Source: Macrocystis pyrifera
Lineage: Eukaryota > Sar > Phaeophyceae > Laminariales > Laminariaceae
Reading direction: 5' to 3'
Assembly (NCBI GenBank): GCA_031763025.1
Contig: JASSKH010000021.1
Span: 62,001 to 126,000 of the forward strand
DNA: 64,000 bases
The notes under the pieces were generated by a model that saw only the letters and a program-made list of their open reading frames with translations, had not been told where the DNA came from and ran no database searches. Shown here one piece after another: positions 1-10,873 of this stretch. How positions within the stretch are numbered: position 1 is the stretch's first letter; each line of letters opens with the position of its first letter. The position numbers were made by a program, and so were the translations under genes.

Positions 1-399
1 CCCCTTTCCGTGTTGGGGTGGGCACGCACCGTGCCCACTCCACACCTTGCCCTTGATCTTCCTTTCAAGGTGCACTACAATATACATGAACGAACCGGCC
101 GGTCTTGGCCGCCTGCCTTTATTCTGAGAGCCCCGTCATCTGGGTTGACAGCACCATTCATGATTTACCTATTATCAAAACACGAGTCAGTCGATCATCC
201 TCCATCGATGGGAGGTGTCTGTCGAACTTCATCATCCAATTCGTTTCCCATGTCGAGTAATCAGATGCTCGGTGCTACACGTGAATGTAGTCTAAAACCA
301 GGTAAATAGGGTGGTGGCAGACTATTTTCAAAAATTGTTCTTCCGATTTTTCTTGAAAGGATTCTCGAATAGACTGGCTATTTTCTTACGTCTAAAACG
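1..399. other. No recognisable gene
   Basis: About 400 bases in which I see no supported gene. Short open frames exist but have no recognisable motif. A purine/pyrimidine mix leads into the SINE copy that follows. Confidence 0.5.
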
Positions 400-655
400 A
401 GTCCATTCCCATCCCATCAGTGTCGTCTCTCTTCTCCCCCCCCCGGTACGTGTGCCTTGATTTGTTTGTCTCGCATAGGGTTCAGCATTCTCACTGTTCG
501 TCGATTTTCATCGAATGTAGCTATCTCACGATCTCTCGCTTTCCGCTAATAAATTATTTAAGCACGAGCACTCGGTGAGATTCGAATCCACGAAAGAAAT
601 TGATCTTGACAAGCACGGGCACCACTCACCAAGCCACCGGGGTCGCCGGCAACAT
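400..655 (-). mobile_element. tRNA-derived SINE, copy 1
   Basis: Read on the reverse strand, the first 90 bases look like a pol III promoter head. There is an A-box-like GTGGCTTGGTGAGTGG and, about 45 bases on, a B-box-like GGATTCGAATC. A body follows that closely matches the copy at 3443-3796, including the shared stretch ATTCGATGAAAATCGACGA and a tract ending in GTACC plus a run of nine to ten G. Similarity fades near 400-410, so the 3' tail is probably lost or diverged. Two copies in opposite orientation show a dispersed family. The parent tRNA is not identified because the acceptor stem is degenerate. Confidence 0.7.
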
Positions 656-1500
656 GGCCGCGGGTATATCCTCTCAACTATATGACAAGTTCCCCCCATT
701 CCCACGAGTGACCAATTCGTGGCTAATGACTACATCGTTTGGTTGCTGTCTCGAGGGCTGCCTGCACCGTACGAAACGCACGGTAGATTGTGAACACAGA
801 GAAGAACACCCTGATACTGCCTGGGGTACTTTCAGTGTGACGACTCGCGGACAATCAAAAAAAAAAACACCACACAAATATCAACGATCGCCATCTCCTG
901 GCGGACTGTCTGACACAAGGTGTAGCACAGCTATGATATCGTATGTATGTACAAAGTATAACAACTCATACGGTATACAAAAAATCGCCAAATGTGTCAC
1001 ACGTGTTGGAAAAAAAAACAATCAATAAATCGTTGCAAGAACATCCACGAACCTAACGGCCACGTCACGTGTTCTGCAAACTTCACGACACGTCTCACAA
1101 TCGAGGTGTATTTGGTACGTTACGCAAGCGTTGCGGTATACGTGTTTCCTGTCGGCGCTAGGCGCTTAGGTTGTGGTTTCGCCACAACGTCCTGTAATGT
1201 ACCCAAGTGGCCAACTACTGTGGTGCTCTCGTTGCCACCCTCTTCCAGTCGGTTCCCGTTCGCCCCCGTCTCGAAACAAAAAACTGCTCCTCGCACTTGT
1301 GGTTCTGATCTGAAAAACAAATATTCTGGCGCAAAGTAAGTTTGATCCGCCCCTTCCGCGCTCGTCGACGCTCTGTCTCCCTCCTCCTTCGTCAATCCAG
1401 CCTCCTACTGGCGCAATAAACTGCCGTTATTTACTGTGGTGGCGCCTATCTCCGCGCACGGACATCACGACTTGGCATTGCTGGTCTGCCACTGCTGCCT
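656..1500. other. No recognisable gene
   Basis: Open frames of up to 142 codons lie here, but none shows a known domain, and overlapping frames on both strands are equally open. I see no repeat structure either. Confidence 0.4.
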
Positions 1501-1702
1501 AGAAAAGACGCGCGAATCGTAGGTGTCCGTGCCTGATGCACCGCGTATAACTCAACTCCACTACCACGAATAAGCCTCGTCGCCACACAAACCATCAACA
1601 AAGAAAAGACGCGCGAATCGTAGGTGTCCGTGCCTGACGGACCGCGTAGAACTCAACTCCACTACCACGCATACGCCTCGTCGCCACACAAAACATCAAC
1701 AA
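1501..1702. repeat. 101-bp tandem duplication
   Basis: Two adjacent copies with a period of 101 bases, each opening with AGAAAAGACGCGCGAATCG and ending near CCACACAAA-CATCAACAA. They differ at only a few positions, so the duplication looks recent. It codes for nothing recognisable. Confidence 0.85.
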
Positions 1703-2084
1703 TGTATCACTCCCTTGAGGGAGACTCCAGTCTTGCATTCGCCAGAAAGACCTGCCCCACGATAGGGCATGCCCCGCGGCATGCCTTCCCGAGGCACCGA
1801 AGGGAACATCACCGACGGCACATTTATATATTTATATGGATACAGTAGTACTGTAGTAGTATTGTCTGCCCAAAAGCGATGCTTGTGGAATAATGGACGT
1901 GTTGGGAGCACTTCGGGCTAACCGTGTATAATTTTGGGTCAATTTATTTCCGTGTCGGGGTAATTTTGGACCCCCAATATTGTTTTTCTCTTTCATTACA
2001 TTCGCTTTTACTTCGTCTCTCCTTCTTATTAATACAGTAGTCGTAGCTCAGATCCGGGTTCACAGAGAGACCCCCCCCCCGTCC
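1703..2084. other. No recognisable gene
   Basis: AT-rich spacer that contains a GGCATGCC palindrome pair near 1767-1785. It leads to a short C-tract at about 2071, just before the LINE-A homology begins. Confidence 0.4.
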
Positions 2085-3274
2085 CCGGTGTAGGGATTAG
2101 GTTTGCGGATGACTTTGTGGGGACATCAGAAACACCCAAAGGATTGCAAAAACAAGTAGAGAATGCGCTAGAATACACCAGGAAATGGAGGGTGACGGCG
2201 AACGTCAAGAAATGCGCAGTAGTTGCTTGTAACGAAGATAAGGTAAACCCGGTAAATTTCAGTTGGAAGTGGGGAGAAGATGAAGTGACGAACATTTGTA
2301 TAAATTACCTTGGGGTAGAGATCTCAAAACACTGCTCTTGGAATACACATATAGCAAGAGTAATAGGAAAGGGGGTAAAGCACAAGTAGGCCAGTTGGAC
2401 GCGATCCCAACACAGGCTCGCACCTTGACACTAGGATTAAGAGATGTATCCTGAGGAATGTGATGGTACCAAAACTAGAATATGCAGGAGAAGTATCGGA
2501 AGGGAACGCGAAACTCGTAAAACAGCTGGAAAACAGTACAAATGACAGCGGCCAAATAACTCCTAAGATGCTCAAGTACGACACTTAATACAGAGTATTA
2601 AGAGCAGAACTGGGAATGCACCCACTCAAGACAAATAGAGGCATGATAATGTTGGACTGGCAATATAAATAAGGAGCATGCGAAAAATGAAGTTGCCAGC
2701 GATGGTTGAGCTGGAATAAGGTGGGATGGCGAAGTTGAGAAAGTATGGAAGAATATAGGGGGAAATCAAGAAGAGATGATGTCCGTCGGGACATTTAGGA
2801 GATGAAAGGCAGAAAAAGAAAGGATAGAAAGCAGGGAAAGGCTAGCGCGAAGAAGTAAGGTGGAATCAGAAAAAACACTTAGAGATATAAGGGGGATCGA
2901 GGGAAGGAATGGGAATGAAAACGTATTTGCATGGCCCAATGGACTTCGTGAAACGCTGAAACTTCGCTTTGGTGTAGGTGCCCTGGACCTGCCAGAAAGA
3001 AGAGATATGCCAGTAGCCGGGAGGAGGAGGTAGTAGATGCATAGATGTGCCCGTGTGGCGAAGCAATAGAGAGTAGAAAACACAGTAGGAAAATGTGGAA
3101 TATACTAGAAGGAGCGGGATGTGCTGGAAGAAGAGATGCGGGAAATAGACGAATGTAACATGGAGGAGTTTGATACACTGAATAGCAGCGAGAAAACGAT
3201 CGCTATCCTACGAGATAGATGGTGGCCACAGGCCAGGCAGGAAGGTGATAAGTTTAGCAAAAACTTTCTACGTA

Positions 3275-3767
3275 CTTGTTGTTGTTGTTTTCTTCACATT
3301 AAACCATTCTTTCTGCCCGTCGACATCCAGCACAACCAATGTCCGTGCCGATTCTTCAATCCTAGAGAGATACAAGTTCTGCGGTCACAAAGCTACGCCA
3401 CAGATATAGAGATACTACGTTGCCACGTATGCAATGCAATGCGATATACACCGGCGTCCCCGGTGGCTTGGTAGGTGGTCCGCGAGCCTATCAAGATCAA
3501 TTTCGTGAGTTCGAGTCTCACCGAGTGCATACTCCTAGGGACTTTTTCTTGCATAAAATTGATTAGCGGAAAGCGCGAGAGCGTGAGTTAGCTGTACATT
3601 CGATGAAAATCGACGAGCAGTGGGAATGCTGAACCCTATGCGCGATAAAAATTAAAGGCACGTACCGGGGGGGAGAAGGGACGACACCTGTGACCACGGC
3701 TTGTCCAGACGATTGTCGAGGGTAAAACCTCCTACGAGTGGGCTGGAAAGTAAAAGTGATGATGATG

Positions 3768-3800
<33 letters not shown>

Positions 3801-4712
3801 CCATGTCATCATACCGCGTACGACAGGCACGACATATACATTCCATGACCTAGAGAAACTAAAATGGAACAAAGAGAAAAAAAAAACAAAAACAACGGCA
3901 ATTCGAAAGAGAAAAAGAAACAAGAAAAAAGAAACAAATATATACGATACCTGGTATTTGTATATATAGCAAAAAACCATCGTGCCCCCGCCACAGGGGA
4001 TCTGGCAGACACTTGAAAAGAAGGAGCTAGAAAAAAAAAGGAAAAAAGAAGAAAGCACCAATAGTCGTCAACAGGGTAAGACTAAGAACCAAGGTAAAAA
4101 TAACCGGCAAACCAAACAAAGCACAAGGCATGCTCCAGGTAGCGGCAACAGTTTATGGAACGAGTACGTAGCACAGCCAGGGTCTCCCTGCTGGCCCGCC
4201 TGGTACCTTGCTGCCCTGTCTGCCATCATCGTCCAGCGTTCGTCATCTCTGCCCGGCCCCTCGGCGTCAGATAATACGAAACAAGCAAAGCAGGCTCGTC
4301 ATCCACCCACGCCACACGACTCCTTCAATAAGGTTTATCAATCGGAGAAAGGAAGAGAAAGAAAATATATTGAAAATCACATAGGGTCAAAGAAGAACAT
4401 AAAATGAAACAAAAATAAACAAAAACAACAGGAAGACAAAGGAAGACCACGTTCTAACCAGCTGCACCAGTTGGTGGTACGAGTAGTATAGGCATGTTCT
4501 ATTTCTTAGTCTGCCCGGTACCTGGCTACCCTATCTGCCATCTCCTTCCTACTTTCGTCCACTGCAGTTTCCCTTCTACTCCTCTTCCCCCTCCTCTCTC
4601 CATTCCCTTGGTGGGGTTTTCTGCTACTCCTCTTGTTGCCCCTCCTCCCCCCATTCCCTTGGACACCACCCACGGCGGATGCGCGGCGCTGCCTACTCAG
4701 CTCAGCCTCAGC
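3275..4712 (-). mobile_element. LINE-B copy 1, 5'-truncated, inserted in LINE-A
   Basis: This is the 3' UTR and the last part of the ORF of the LINE-B family, reverse strand. Its 3' end is the family terminus (TTTAATGTGAAGAA on the reverse strand) followed by a CAA-repeat tail (forward CTTGTTGTTGTTG at 3275). Its 5' end stops inside the ORF near 4712. Probable target duplications are CTACGTA (3268-3274) and CTATGTA (4713-4719), six of seven bases equal. It belongs to the same subfamily as copy 3 (17622-18905), which shares purine-rich UTR stretches. A forward SINE interrupts it at 3443-3796. Confidence 0.85.
3443..3796 (+). mobile_element. tRNA-derived SINE, copy 2, with A tail
   Basis: A complete-looking 354-base SINE inside LINE-B copy 1. 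The A-box TGGCTTGGTAGG is at 3464-3475. A B-box and tRNA T-arm follow: stem GTGAG (3505-3509), loop TTCGAGT (3510-3516), stem CTCAC (3517-3521), five perfect pairs. The body then carries ATTCGATGAAAATCGACGA, a run of seven G after GTACC near 3665, GATGATGATG and a run of about 30 A ending at 3798. AATGC occurs on both sides (3438-3442 and 3797-3801) and fits a target duplication. Comparison with LINE-B copies that lack the insert confirms the junctions. Pol III transcription and LINE-driven insertion are inferred from the family type. Confidence 0.85.
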
Positions 4713-4780
4713 CTATGTAATATATATGGAAACAACGTAATGAGCGCCCAATTGTTGGAGGTGTCTCTAATAGTATTAGG

Positions 4781-4993
4781 AACGGTGCTCCGTCTCGAAA
4801 AGGATGCGAGGTCAATGGTCAAATGACTAAGGCGAGCAACAAATGAGTACGCCCCCCCCCCAGCAATGTCTGCCTGGTCGGTGAAAAACCGACGTGCACC
4901 GTCCTGGCATTGTAGGGATGCGAGGTTCTATGGTCATGTGACTACGGCCATGAACGATGATGAGTATACGCCCCAGCCCCCCCCCCCCCTTCC
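4781..4993 (+). repeat. Imperfect duplication of the LINE-A tail
   Basis: The segment with the LINE-A stop codon (GGATGCGAGG.. then a C-tract at 4852-4861) is followed about 110 bases later by a similar GGATGCGAGG.. segment that again ends in a C-tract (about 4970-4993). The second copy keeps the order of motifs but has drifted. It may be a duplicated 3' UTR module. Confidence 0.6.
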
Positions 4994-5216
4994 CCTACCC
5001 GCTGCAGTTCATGCTTTCGTTTTCACGCGAAAAAAAATCAGATATTTCTTCCCTCGTCAAATCGCGTGGAATTTTTCCCATCTACGCTACGACCTCTCAG
5101 CGATTGATTCCTTTCATATTTGTTGAAACAAAATAAAGTATCACCACGGCGAGATTTGACGTAAGGGAATCAACTCTACTATTGACAGGGTTCCACTGAG
5201 CCACCGGGGTGACCAT
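4994..5216 (-). mobile_element. Probable tRNA-derived SINE of a second type
   Basis: On the reverse strand, 5215-5141 resembles a tRNA gene: 5' arm TCACCCC, an excellent A-box GGTGGCTCAGTGGAA, a weak B-box CGTCAAATC at the expected distance, and 3' arm GTGGTGA, which pairs with the first five bases of the 5' arm. The T-stem is lost, so it is not a working tRNA. The following 150 bases end in a G-rich tract next to the LINE-A tail. It could also be a stand-alone tRNA pseudogene. Confidence 0.45.
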
Positions 5217-5424
5217 TCATTGTTTTATTTGGTAAATATGACAAAAATGACCTCCGATTATGCTTTTGATACAGGATGTGGATTTATCTCGGTCGCCCGG
5301 TCAATGCTAATAGTATGTTTTGCCTGCCAACTCATATTTGCGCGTGAGATCAAAGTGGGTAGCCAAACGAGTGAAACATTCATCGCACGGACCATATTGA
5401 TACTAATAGTCTCGTAGTTTAAAG

Positions 5425-5965
5425 AGTAGCAGCTAAGAGTGCCAGGAGATGATCCACAAAAGACGTGTGCCACAGGTGTCTGTGCTTGGCGAAGGCCTGA
5501 TCCGGTTCTTATTGACGATCTACTCTTATTGGTGCGGGGCTTGCTCGATGAGGCAAATGGGACGAGTGAAAGAAAGCGATTCAGGCCGAAACAAAAACGG
5601 AGGAAAACTCGTACCTAGAGAAGGCTTGAAGAAAAGGTCGAGGGGATGGCCACGAGCACAGATGTAGTCCCGCCACCAGAGACACTATTTGTGAAGAGGA
5701 GAAGGCAAGAGTGCGAGGAGATGATTCACAGAAGACCTGCGACACAGGTGTCTGTGCTTGGCGAAGGCCTCACCCAGTTCGCGTTGACGTTCTAATCTTA
5801 TGGGATCGAGGGGTGCTCGATGAGCCAAGTGAGACAAGTGAAAAAGAGGGAGGAGGAACGGCACAATCCTCTCACCTGGTGACGTATAATCTGCTGACAA
5901 GGATACATACGTCACATCCAACTACAAGTGGGTTCCGACAAACACCCCGTGACACCCAACACAGA
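5425..5965. repeat. Tandem duplication of about 270 bp
   Basis: Two neighbouring copies, starting near 5428 and 5705. Both carry GTGTCTGTGCTTGGCGAAGG and later TGCTCGATGAG followed by AGTGAAA-rich sequence. Many substitutions separate them. Neither copy has a recognisable coding frame. Confidence 0.75.
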
Positions 5966-6272
5966 CACACAGGTCCATCTCCGCGTCTCCTAAGCCTACA
6001 CAGGAGTACTATTAATAATAGTATATTTGAAGAAGCACATCATGGTGCACACGAAAACGAAGACACGCAACCTCGAGCAGGGTGGCGGCTTGGAGGACAC
6101 CGACGGTGGAGATCGAGTTGTAGTGATGAAGGAGAGAGAGGGATGGTTCGGGGCGACAGGTGGTGAGTGCACGATACTCGAAGCTTGCCGTGCAAAATCG
6201 GGAACCTTGAACGCAGGTCCACGTCATTATTCCTCCTCACACCCTGAGCTCTTTATTTTTCCAGACCCTCTA
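5966..6272. other. No recognisable gene
   Basis: Unique-looking spacer up to the CA tail of the next LINE-B. A 110-codon open frame here shows no domain. Confidence 0.4.
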
Positions 6273-8400
6273 CTGTGTGTGTGTGTTTTTCACATTAAAC
6301 CGTTCTTCTACTCGTCGACATCCAGCAAGCCCAGTGTCCGTGCTGATTCTTCACCCTAGAAAGATACGAGCTCTGTGGTTACAGACTACGACACAGAGAT
6401 GACACACCGTAATGCATTAATAGCCTACGCAATACCATGCCTTCGCACTAGGTGCGGCCGACACAACATACATACATACGCCAGCAACCAAAATACACCA
6501 TAAAGAAAGAGAAGTAACGAAAAAACCAAACCGAAAAAGAACAAGAAAAAGAAAAAGAAAAGGAGAAGAATCCCAAATAAATAAATAAAATGGGAAGCCA
6601 ATGCTCAGACACATACATACTTACCCCGAGCATGAGCCAAAAGGGACGTGCAAGGGGAAAGATACGAGAAGGAACAAGGGGACTATGCATCCCGGTGAAC
6701 ACTTAACTAAAGTAAAAAGAGCAATAGTGAGTGGGCCAAAATACGCTCGTCACCCACCCACCATGTAGTACTTCTTTCATAAGGATAAGAAGGGAAAAAA
6801 TCAAAATGCATACCGAACGGCCGCAGCAGTTGGCGGTACGAGTAGCAAAGAACAGTCCAACCTATTAGTCGGCTTGGTACCTTGCTACCCTATCTGCGGT
6901 CTCTCTGCTACTCTCTTCTACCGCGGTTTCCCTTCTACTCCTCCTCTTCCCCCCCCTGCCCCCATACACTTGTACGGTGTTCCTTCTACCCCTCCTGCTG
7001 TTACCCCTCCCCCCATTCCCTCTAACACTACCTGCAGCGGATGCACGGCGCTGTCTACTCAGCTTTGCCTTAGCCTCGTGCCACCTGCCCATGAACTGTT
7101 CAGCTGCTTCGAGGATTCCCCGGTACCACTTTCCCGTCTGTTTTGCTGCAGTGGGCCACAGTGCGGTCCCAACTCCAAAGACTAAGGGGGAGTCTTCCGT
7201 TGATCCCTCGTTGGCTTTGAACACTCTAAGGTCCTCAGCAATGGCCCTAGGCCAAGTCTTGGGCTGCCCGCCTGGTTTCGGGCTCCCCCCACCAGCGATC
7301 GTCCCGAACATCAACCGACTGGGCAATCGCCCCTCGTGTTGCCGCACCACAGCCCCCGCAAAGAAGACTCGCCGTTTACGGATGGTCGTTTCGATACTTT
7401 CGCATCGTGTTATTCTGAGCACCTTCGCATACGAGAGGGTGGTGTGGTCGGTGCGTAGTCGGCGCTGGAAACCGATGACTCGCAGAAGGACTTCGTGGTG
7501 GGCTGATCGAAGCTTGGCGAAGTGGTCCGCATTGAGGGTCCATGTCACGCAACCGTACAGCAAGGTCTCAATCACCTCGGCCTTCAGCATCCGGACTTTC
7601 AGACTAAGCGGTGCGTTCGTCCTATCGTACAGTTCCGGACCATACCGTTTGAGGCATGCCCGCGTCAGACGGATTCGTCGCTCGATTTCGAAGGAGAGGT
7701 CAGCGTTCTCGTGGATGATGCCTGCTAGGTACAAAAACTGAGTCGTCTGTTTATGCTTTTGGCCTGCAGCTTCGATCGCGAGCGGTGAGGTGGTAAACGT
7801 CTGATCCGGTGTTCGTAGGAGCATCGTCTCTGTCTTCTTCTCGGATACCGTGAGACCTACTGCTTCGAAGACAGTCACGATGACTGTCATCATTCTTGCA
7901 AGGCCTTCCGCCGACTTCGAGACTATTCCTGCGTCGTCTGCACACATCATGCCCCACACAGCCCTTTGCACGCATGCCAACGGTTCCTCTTTTCCGACAA
8001 CCCTGTCCTCTTCGAGATGAACCAAATCCCTTACGATGCATTCGTCTTTGCTGAGGCGTACCAGCACGATGTGTATCGCAGCGGCGAAGAATACGTTGAA
8101 CAGTAACGGCGATAGTACGCAGCCTTGCCGCAGCCCCTGGGTTACATTGAACCTGTCCGAGTGTTCACCGTCATCCGCACGCACGCGAACTCGCATGCCT
8201 TCGTGAAAATTGCGAATGATTGTGAGCATCTTGGTTGGTACACCAAGACGTGTGAGTACCTCCCACAACAGTTCTCGGTCGACAGAGTCGTACGCTTTCT
8301 GCAAGTCGATGAAGCACATGTACAGGGGGATTTTCGTCTGCCGCCCGAGCTGCTGCAACCGGCGCACGACAAACAGCATATCGACTATTGACCGTGCGGG
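6273..8400 (-). mobile_element. LINE-B copy 2, 5'-truncated
   Basis: Reverse-strand LINE-B copy. The tail is a GT run on the forward strand (6273-6286), that is (CA)n after the family terminus TTTAATGTGAA. The 3' UTR spans 6287-6864 and the ORF begins beyond it. Similarity to copy 4 stops abruptly at about 8400 inside the RT domain, beside unrelated acidic/G-rich sequence. This is the usual 5' truncation of target-primed reverse transcription. I found no clear target duplication. Confidence 0.88.
6865..8400 (-). pseudogene. LINE-B reverse transcriptase, C-terminal fragment
   Basis: About 510 codons run open from the truncation point to the stop at 6865. Seen in order: the palm start [14 protein letters not shown], the catalytic [17 protein letters not shown], the [16 protein letters not shown] block, the active-site box, then YLAGIIHEN, the thumb/connection region and a basic Arg/Gly-rich C-terminus. 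The active-site box reads CADD where copy 4 has YADD, so the tyrosine is replaced by cysteine while both aspartates remain. The endonuclease and the first part of RT are missing. The first 33 or so residues of the longer open frame (8401-8499) are not LINE sequence. The copy is long and open but cannot be autonomous. Confidence 0.88.
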
Positions 8401-8537
8401 GGGTGCTTCGGGTGGTAGTGACGCGGGGGGAAGTGCTAGTGCTAGCTCGGCTTTGGAGATTGACAACAGGTCGGGAAGTAGCTGCATCGAGGACAGCAAC
8501 TCCGACGGCGATGAAAGCGGAACCGACGACGGATACT

Positions 8538-8573
<36 letters not shown>

Positions 8574-8623
8574 AATGCTACGTAGGTTGCGGTAGCGGGG
8601 TCAACGGTCGCCACCAATCGTAG
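8401..8623 (+). other. Acidic/Ser-rich open segment with glycine run
   Basis: Directly beyond the LINE-B truncation, the forward frame encodes a Gly/Ser/Ala stretch and then an acidic stretch (EDSNSDGDESGTDDGYW). Next come 11 to 12 glycines from the poly(G) run and a short tail ending at 8623. The composition suits an exon or a linker of a disordered protein. I recognise no domain, and the upstream part of the frame runs antisense through the LINE. Confidence 0.3.
8538..8572 (+). repeat. Poly(G) run of 35 bases
   Basis: Thirty-five consecutive G on the forward strand, between TACT and AAATGC. Such a run can stack into G-quadruplexes and is easily mis-sized in assembly. Confidence 0.97.
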
Positions 8624-10396
8624 TGTGCCGTGAAGTGATTGATCATTGGTTGGGGTAGGACATCACTCTTGCTTGGCGTTTTCTGATACACAGACTCTGC
8701 GCCCCTCCGGCAAACATCCGATACCATATTGTCGTCACGATGAAAACTAGGCAACGGGCTTTCAAGGCTGTGGGTGGTGCTTGCTTGTGTTTTTTCGTGT
8801 CCGATGATTCGACCGATGATATCGTTGCAGGTGATGGGGCAGAACCCAACGCTGGGGCTTGACAATTTGCTCGCCCACTCATGCACAAGTTGGATTCAAG
8901 TTGTTGGTTTGTTTCCATGAACAGTGCGAATTAAACAAGGTGTATGTTTTCAGAGAGCGTGTGCTGTTCCATGTATACGGTATACGCGAATAACACAAAA
9001 CGTTATTGTGGTCAATATTGCTACACATGTACACGCATATCATACCTCTGTCCTCCATCTGCTGTAAGAGTTGTTGTATGTCCATAATTTCATTTAAATA
9101 CTATCAAACTAAAATCAAGTATATGCGTAGTGCGTAGTGTGTCCCCAAAAACGAAGGCGTGCCGTTTCAAAGGGGAAAAACACACTAATTCCAAGTAGGT
9201 CGTCAAGTGGGTCGTCTCCAACAAAGTAAGTGCAGTTCTAAACACGTTACAGGCATGTGCTGGGCGAGATAGAGATTTTTGCCTGAAATCATTAACTACT
9301 TGAAATTAGTGTGGGGTGTGCCCTCGCGGGCTCATCAGATTTCAGGCACGTCTGAGGCATTTTATCAGGCATTTGCCTGAAATATGTAGACACGTTTCAG
9401 GCGCGTTCAGGGCTTTCGGGCATTAGCCTCATATATTGCCTATCTCGAAAACAATTCGCCTGCGGCGTTACCTATCTCCACTTGCCTGAATGCCTTTTTG
9501 ACTTGCGTGAAAGGCCAGGGCCTAAACTCCAATCATTTTTACAGTAGTTTCACGAACACCCTGCCCTGATAGACTACTGCATTGGTTGTACCAAATACAA
9601 CAAGCCGTTGTTCTGTCCGATAGACTGGAAGCTGAAATTGGTGTTGGTTATTGGCAAACTGATGAAGAACTCATTATTCACCGTCAGCATCACGGTTGGC
9701 GTACTGGTTATCACTAGGCTGTCATCACTAGGCTGGTGTGCTGCCAGGTTGTCAACCTCGATTGTTTGAGTTGTTTTTGGTTTTTCCTGGAATAATGTTG
9801 TAATTGGCAAATGGATGATTGTGAATTAGCATCATTGTTTGCGTAAACATCACATATTTCATCGTTTTGGTTAAATGTTTTGGTGCTCAATCTACCAATG
9901 GATGAACCTGATATCTCATATGTACGCACTATCTCTGGATGGATTGAGCGTAGATTTTTCCAGTGGAGATTCCGTACAGCGTACCTGGTATATTTTTCAA
10001 AAAAATAATACTGGTTTTGGAGGGAGTACAAACTGTAAGCTAGAGCTTACATTTCGAGTAGGGAGGAAAGACAGCAGCAGTATATATACTATTACACGTA
10101 AAGGATGGTATTATTTTACATACTACTGTTGTAGCATGAGATACTCGAAAATCACCCGATATGCTGCTATTGTTACTGGATCAACAAAAACGAGGGTACG
10201 GTGCTCTCTCGTATCCCTACAGTATCTGCCCCATGCTTTCGTTGAGTTCAATCCTTCGCGAGCGACAGCGCTATTACCCTGGCGGACAAGATGACCTGAG
10301 TCGCGGCCAGAGATCAGATTGGAGAACGAAGGTCGTGGCGAAGGCATCCTTTTCAGATTATTAATAGTAGCAAGGGTGGGGAGATGACGCACGTGT
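8624..10396. other. No recognisable gene; GCCTGAAA motif cluster
   Basis: No supported gene in 1.8 kb. Between about 9285 and 9500 the octamer GCCTGAAA or its complement TTTCAGGC recurs in both orientations, with related CAGGC words. Such a cluster resembles subterminal repeats of a DNA transposon, but I could not find matching termini. Confidence 0.35.
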
Positions 10397-10401
10397 GTAT
10401 G

Positions 10402-10854
10402 TGTTATGGTTTTAGACCGTTTCAGGAGTTACGACGACTTGCGTTTTTGTATCAGCAGGGGCCGCGTCATTTACGGCCCCTCCCCCATTTGTGGATTGCC
10501 ACTCTTTCTATCTCCTCTTCGGCGGTCCTACGTGTTGCCTCGGTCATCGCTCTCGACCGGAGGCTCAAAGCAAGCAGTTTACCATCTACATACCTGGGAG
10601 ACCTTCTCCCTAGCGTCAGAAGCACGCTCTACCCCACTGGGACACGTGCGAGCCCACGTCTCGACTCGGTTGGATCGTGGCCAGACTTGAGGTTGGTCTT
10701 ATTATTTGTACATTGTAGGCATGTGTTGTAATCCTGTTCTATCCTGTATCTGAAGCGGACTGTCAACGGCTGATCCTTCGAATAGGCTCATGCCCGTGCT
10801 GCTTGCCTCATCCTGACCCAAGACCTCATGACCTATACGCTCCCGATCCATAAT
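10402..10854 (+). repeat. 5' LTR of LARD element
   Basis: Begins TGTTATGG and ends CCATAAT, so the termini are imperfect inverted repeats (TTATGG/CCATAA). The outer ends read TG..AT rather than the usual TG..CA. It is identical to the 3' LTR except for G at 10574, where the 3' LTR has T (15842). Confidence 0.93.
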
Positions 10855-10855
10855 A

Positions 10856-10873
10856 TGGTGTCCAATCCGAGAC
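10856..10873 (+). other. Putative primer binding site
   Basis: TGGTGTCCAATCCGAGAC, two bases after the LTR end. The leading TGG would pair with a tRNA CCA end. The primer tRNA cannot be named from sequence alone. Confidence 0.65.

Larger units (their letters stand above)
2085..4826 (+). pseudogene. LINE-A reverse transcriptase remnant, split by insertion
   Basis: This is the 3' half of a non-LTR retrotransposon ORF in two pieces, 2085-3274 and 4713-4826. The first begins inside the RT catalytic motif (IRFADDFVG). It goes on to KKCAVV, NYLGVEISKHCSWN and, after several frameshifts and stops, a C-terminal zinc-type motif beginning CPCG near 3040. The frame then recovers as ERDVLEEEMREIDEC and SEKTIAILRDRWWPQ (3121-3260). 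The second piece restarts with RNERP and ends RKGCEVNGQMTKASNK plus a stop at 4826. The break is filled by a reverse LINE-B flanked by CTACGTA and CTATGTA. The 5' half (endonuclease and early RT) is absent. It is dead: there are many stops. I recognise the C-terminal block as a widespread LINE type but cannot name the clade with certainty. Confidence 0.82.

Noticed and set aside
3505-3529. Working tRNA gene at the SINE head
   Set aside because: The T-arm is good but the acceptor stem pairs poorly, and the same head recurs with the same non-tRNA body.
6977-7741. 254-codon forward frame and its twin at 21268-22179
   Set aside because: Antisense shadows of the LINE-B reverse transcriptase; the reverse frame carries all the RT motifs.
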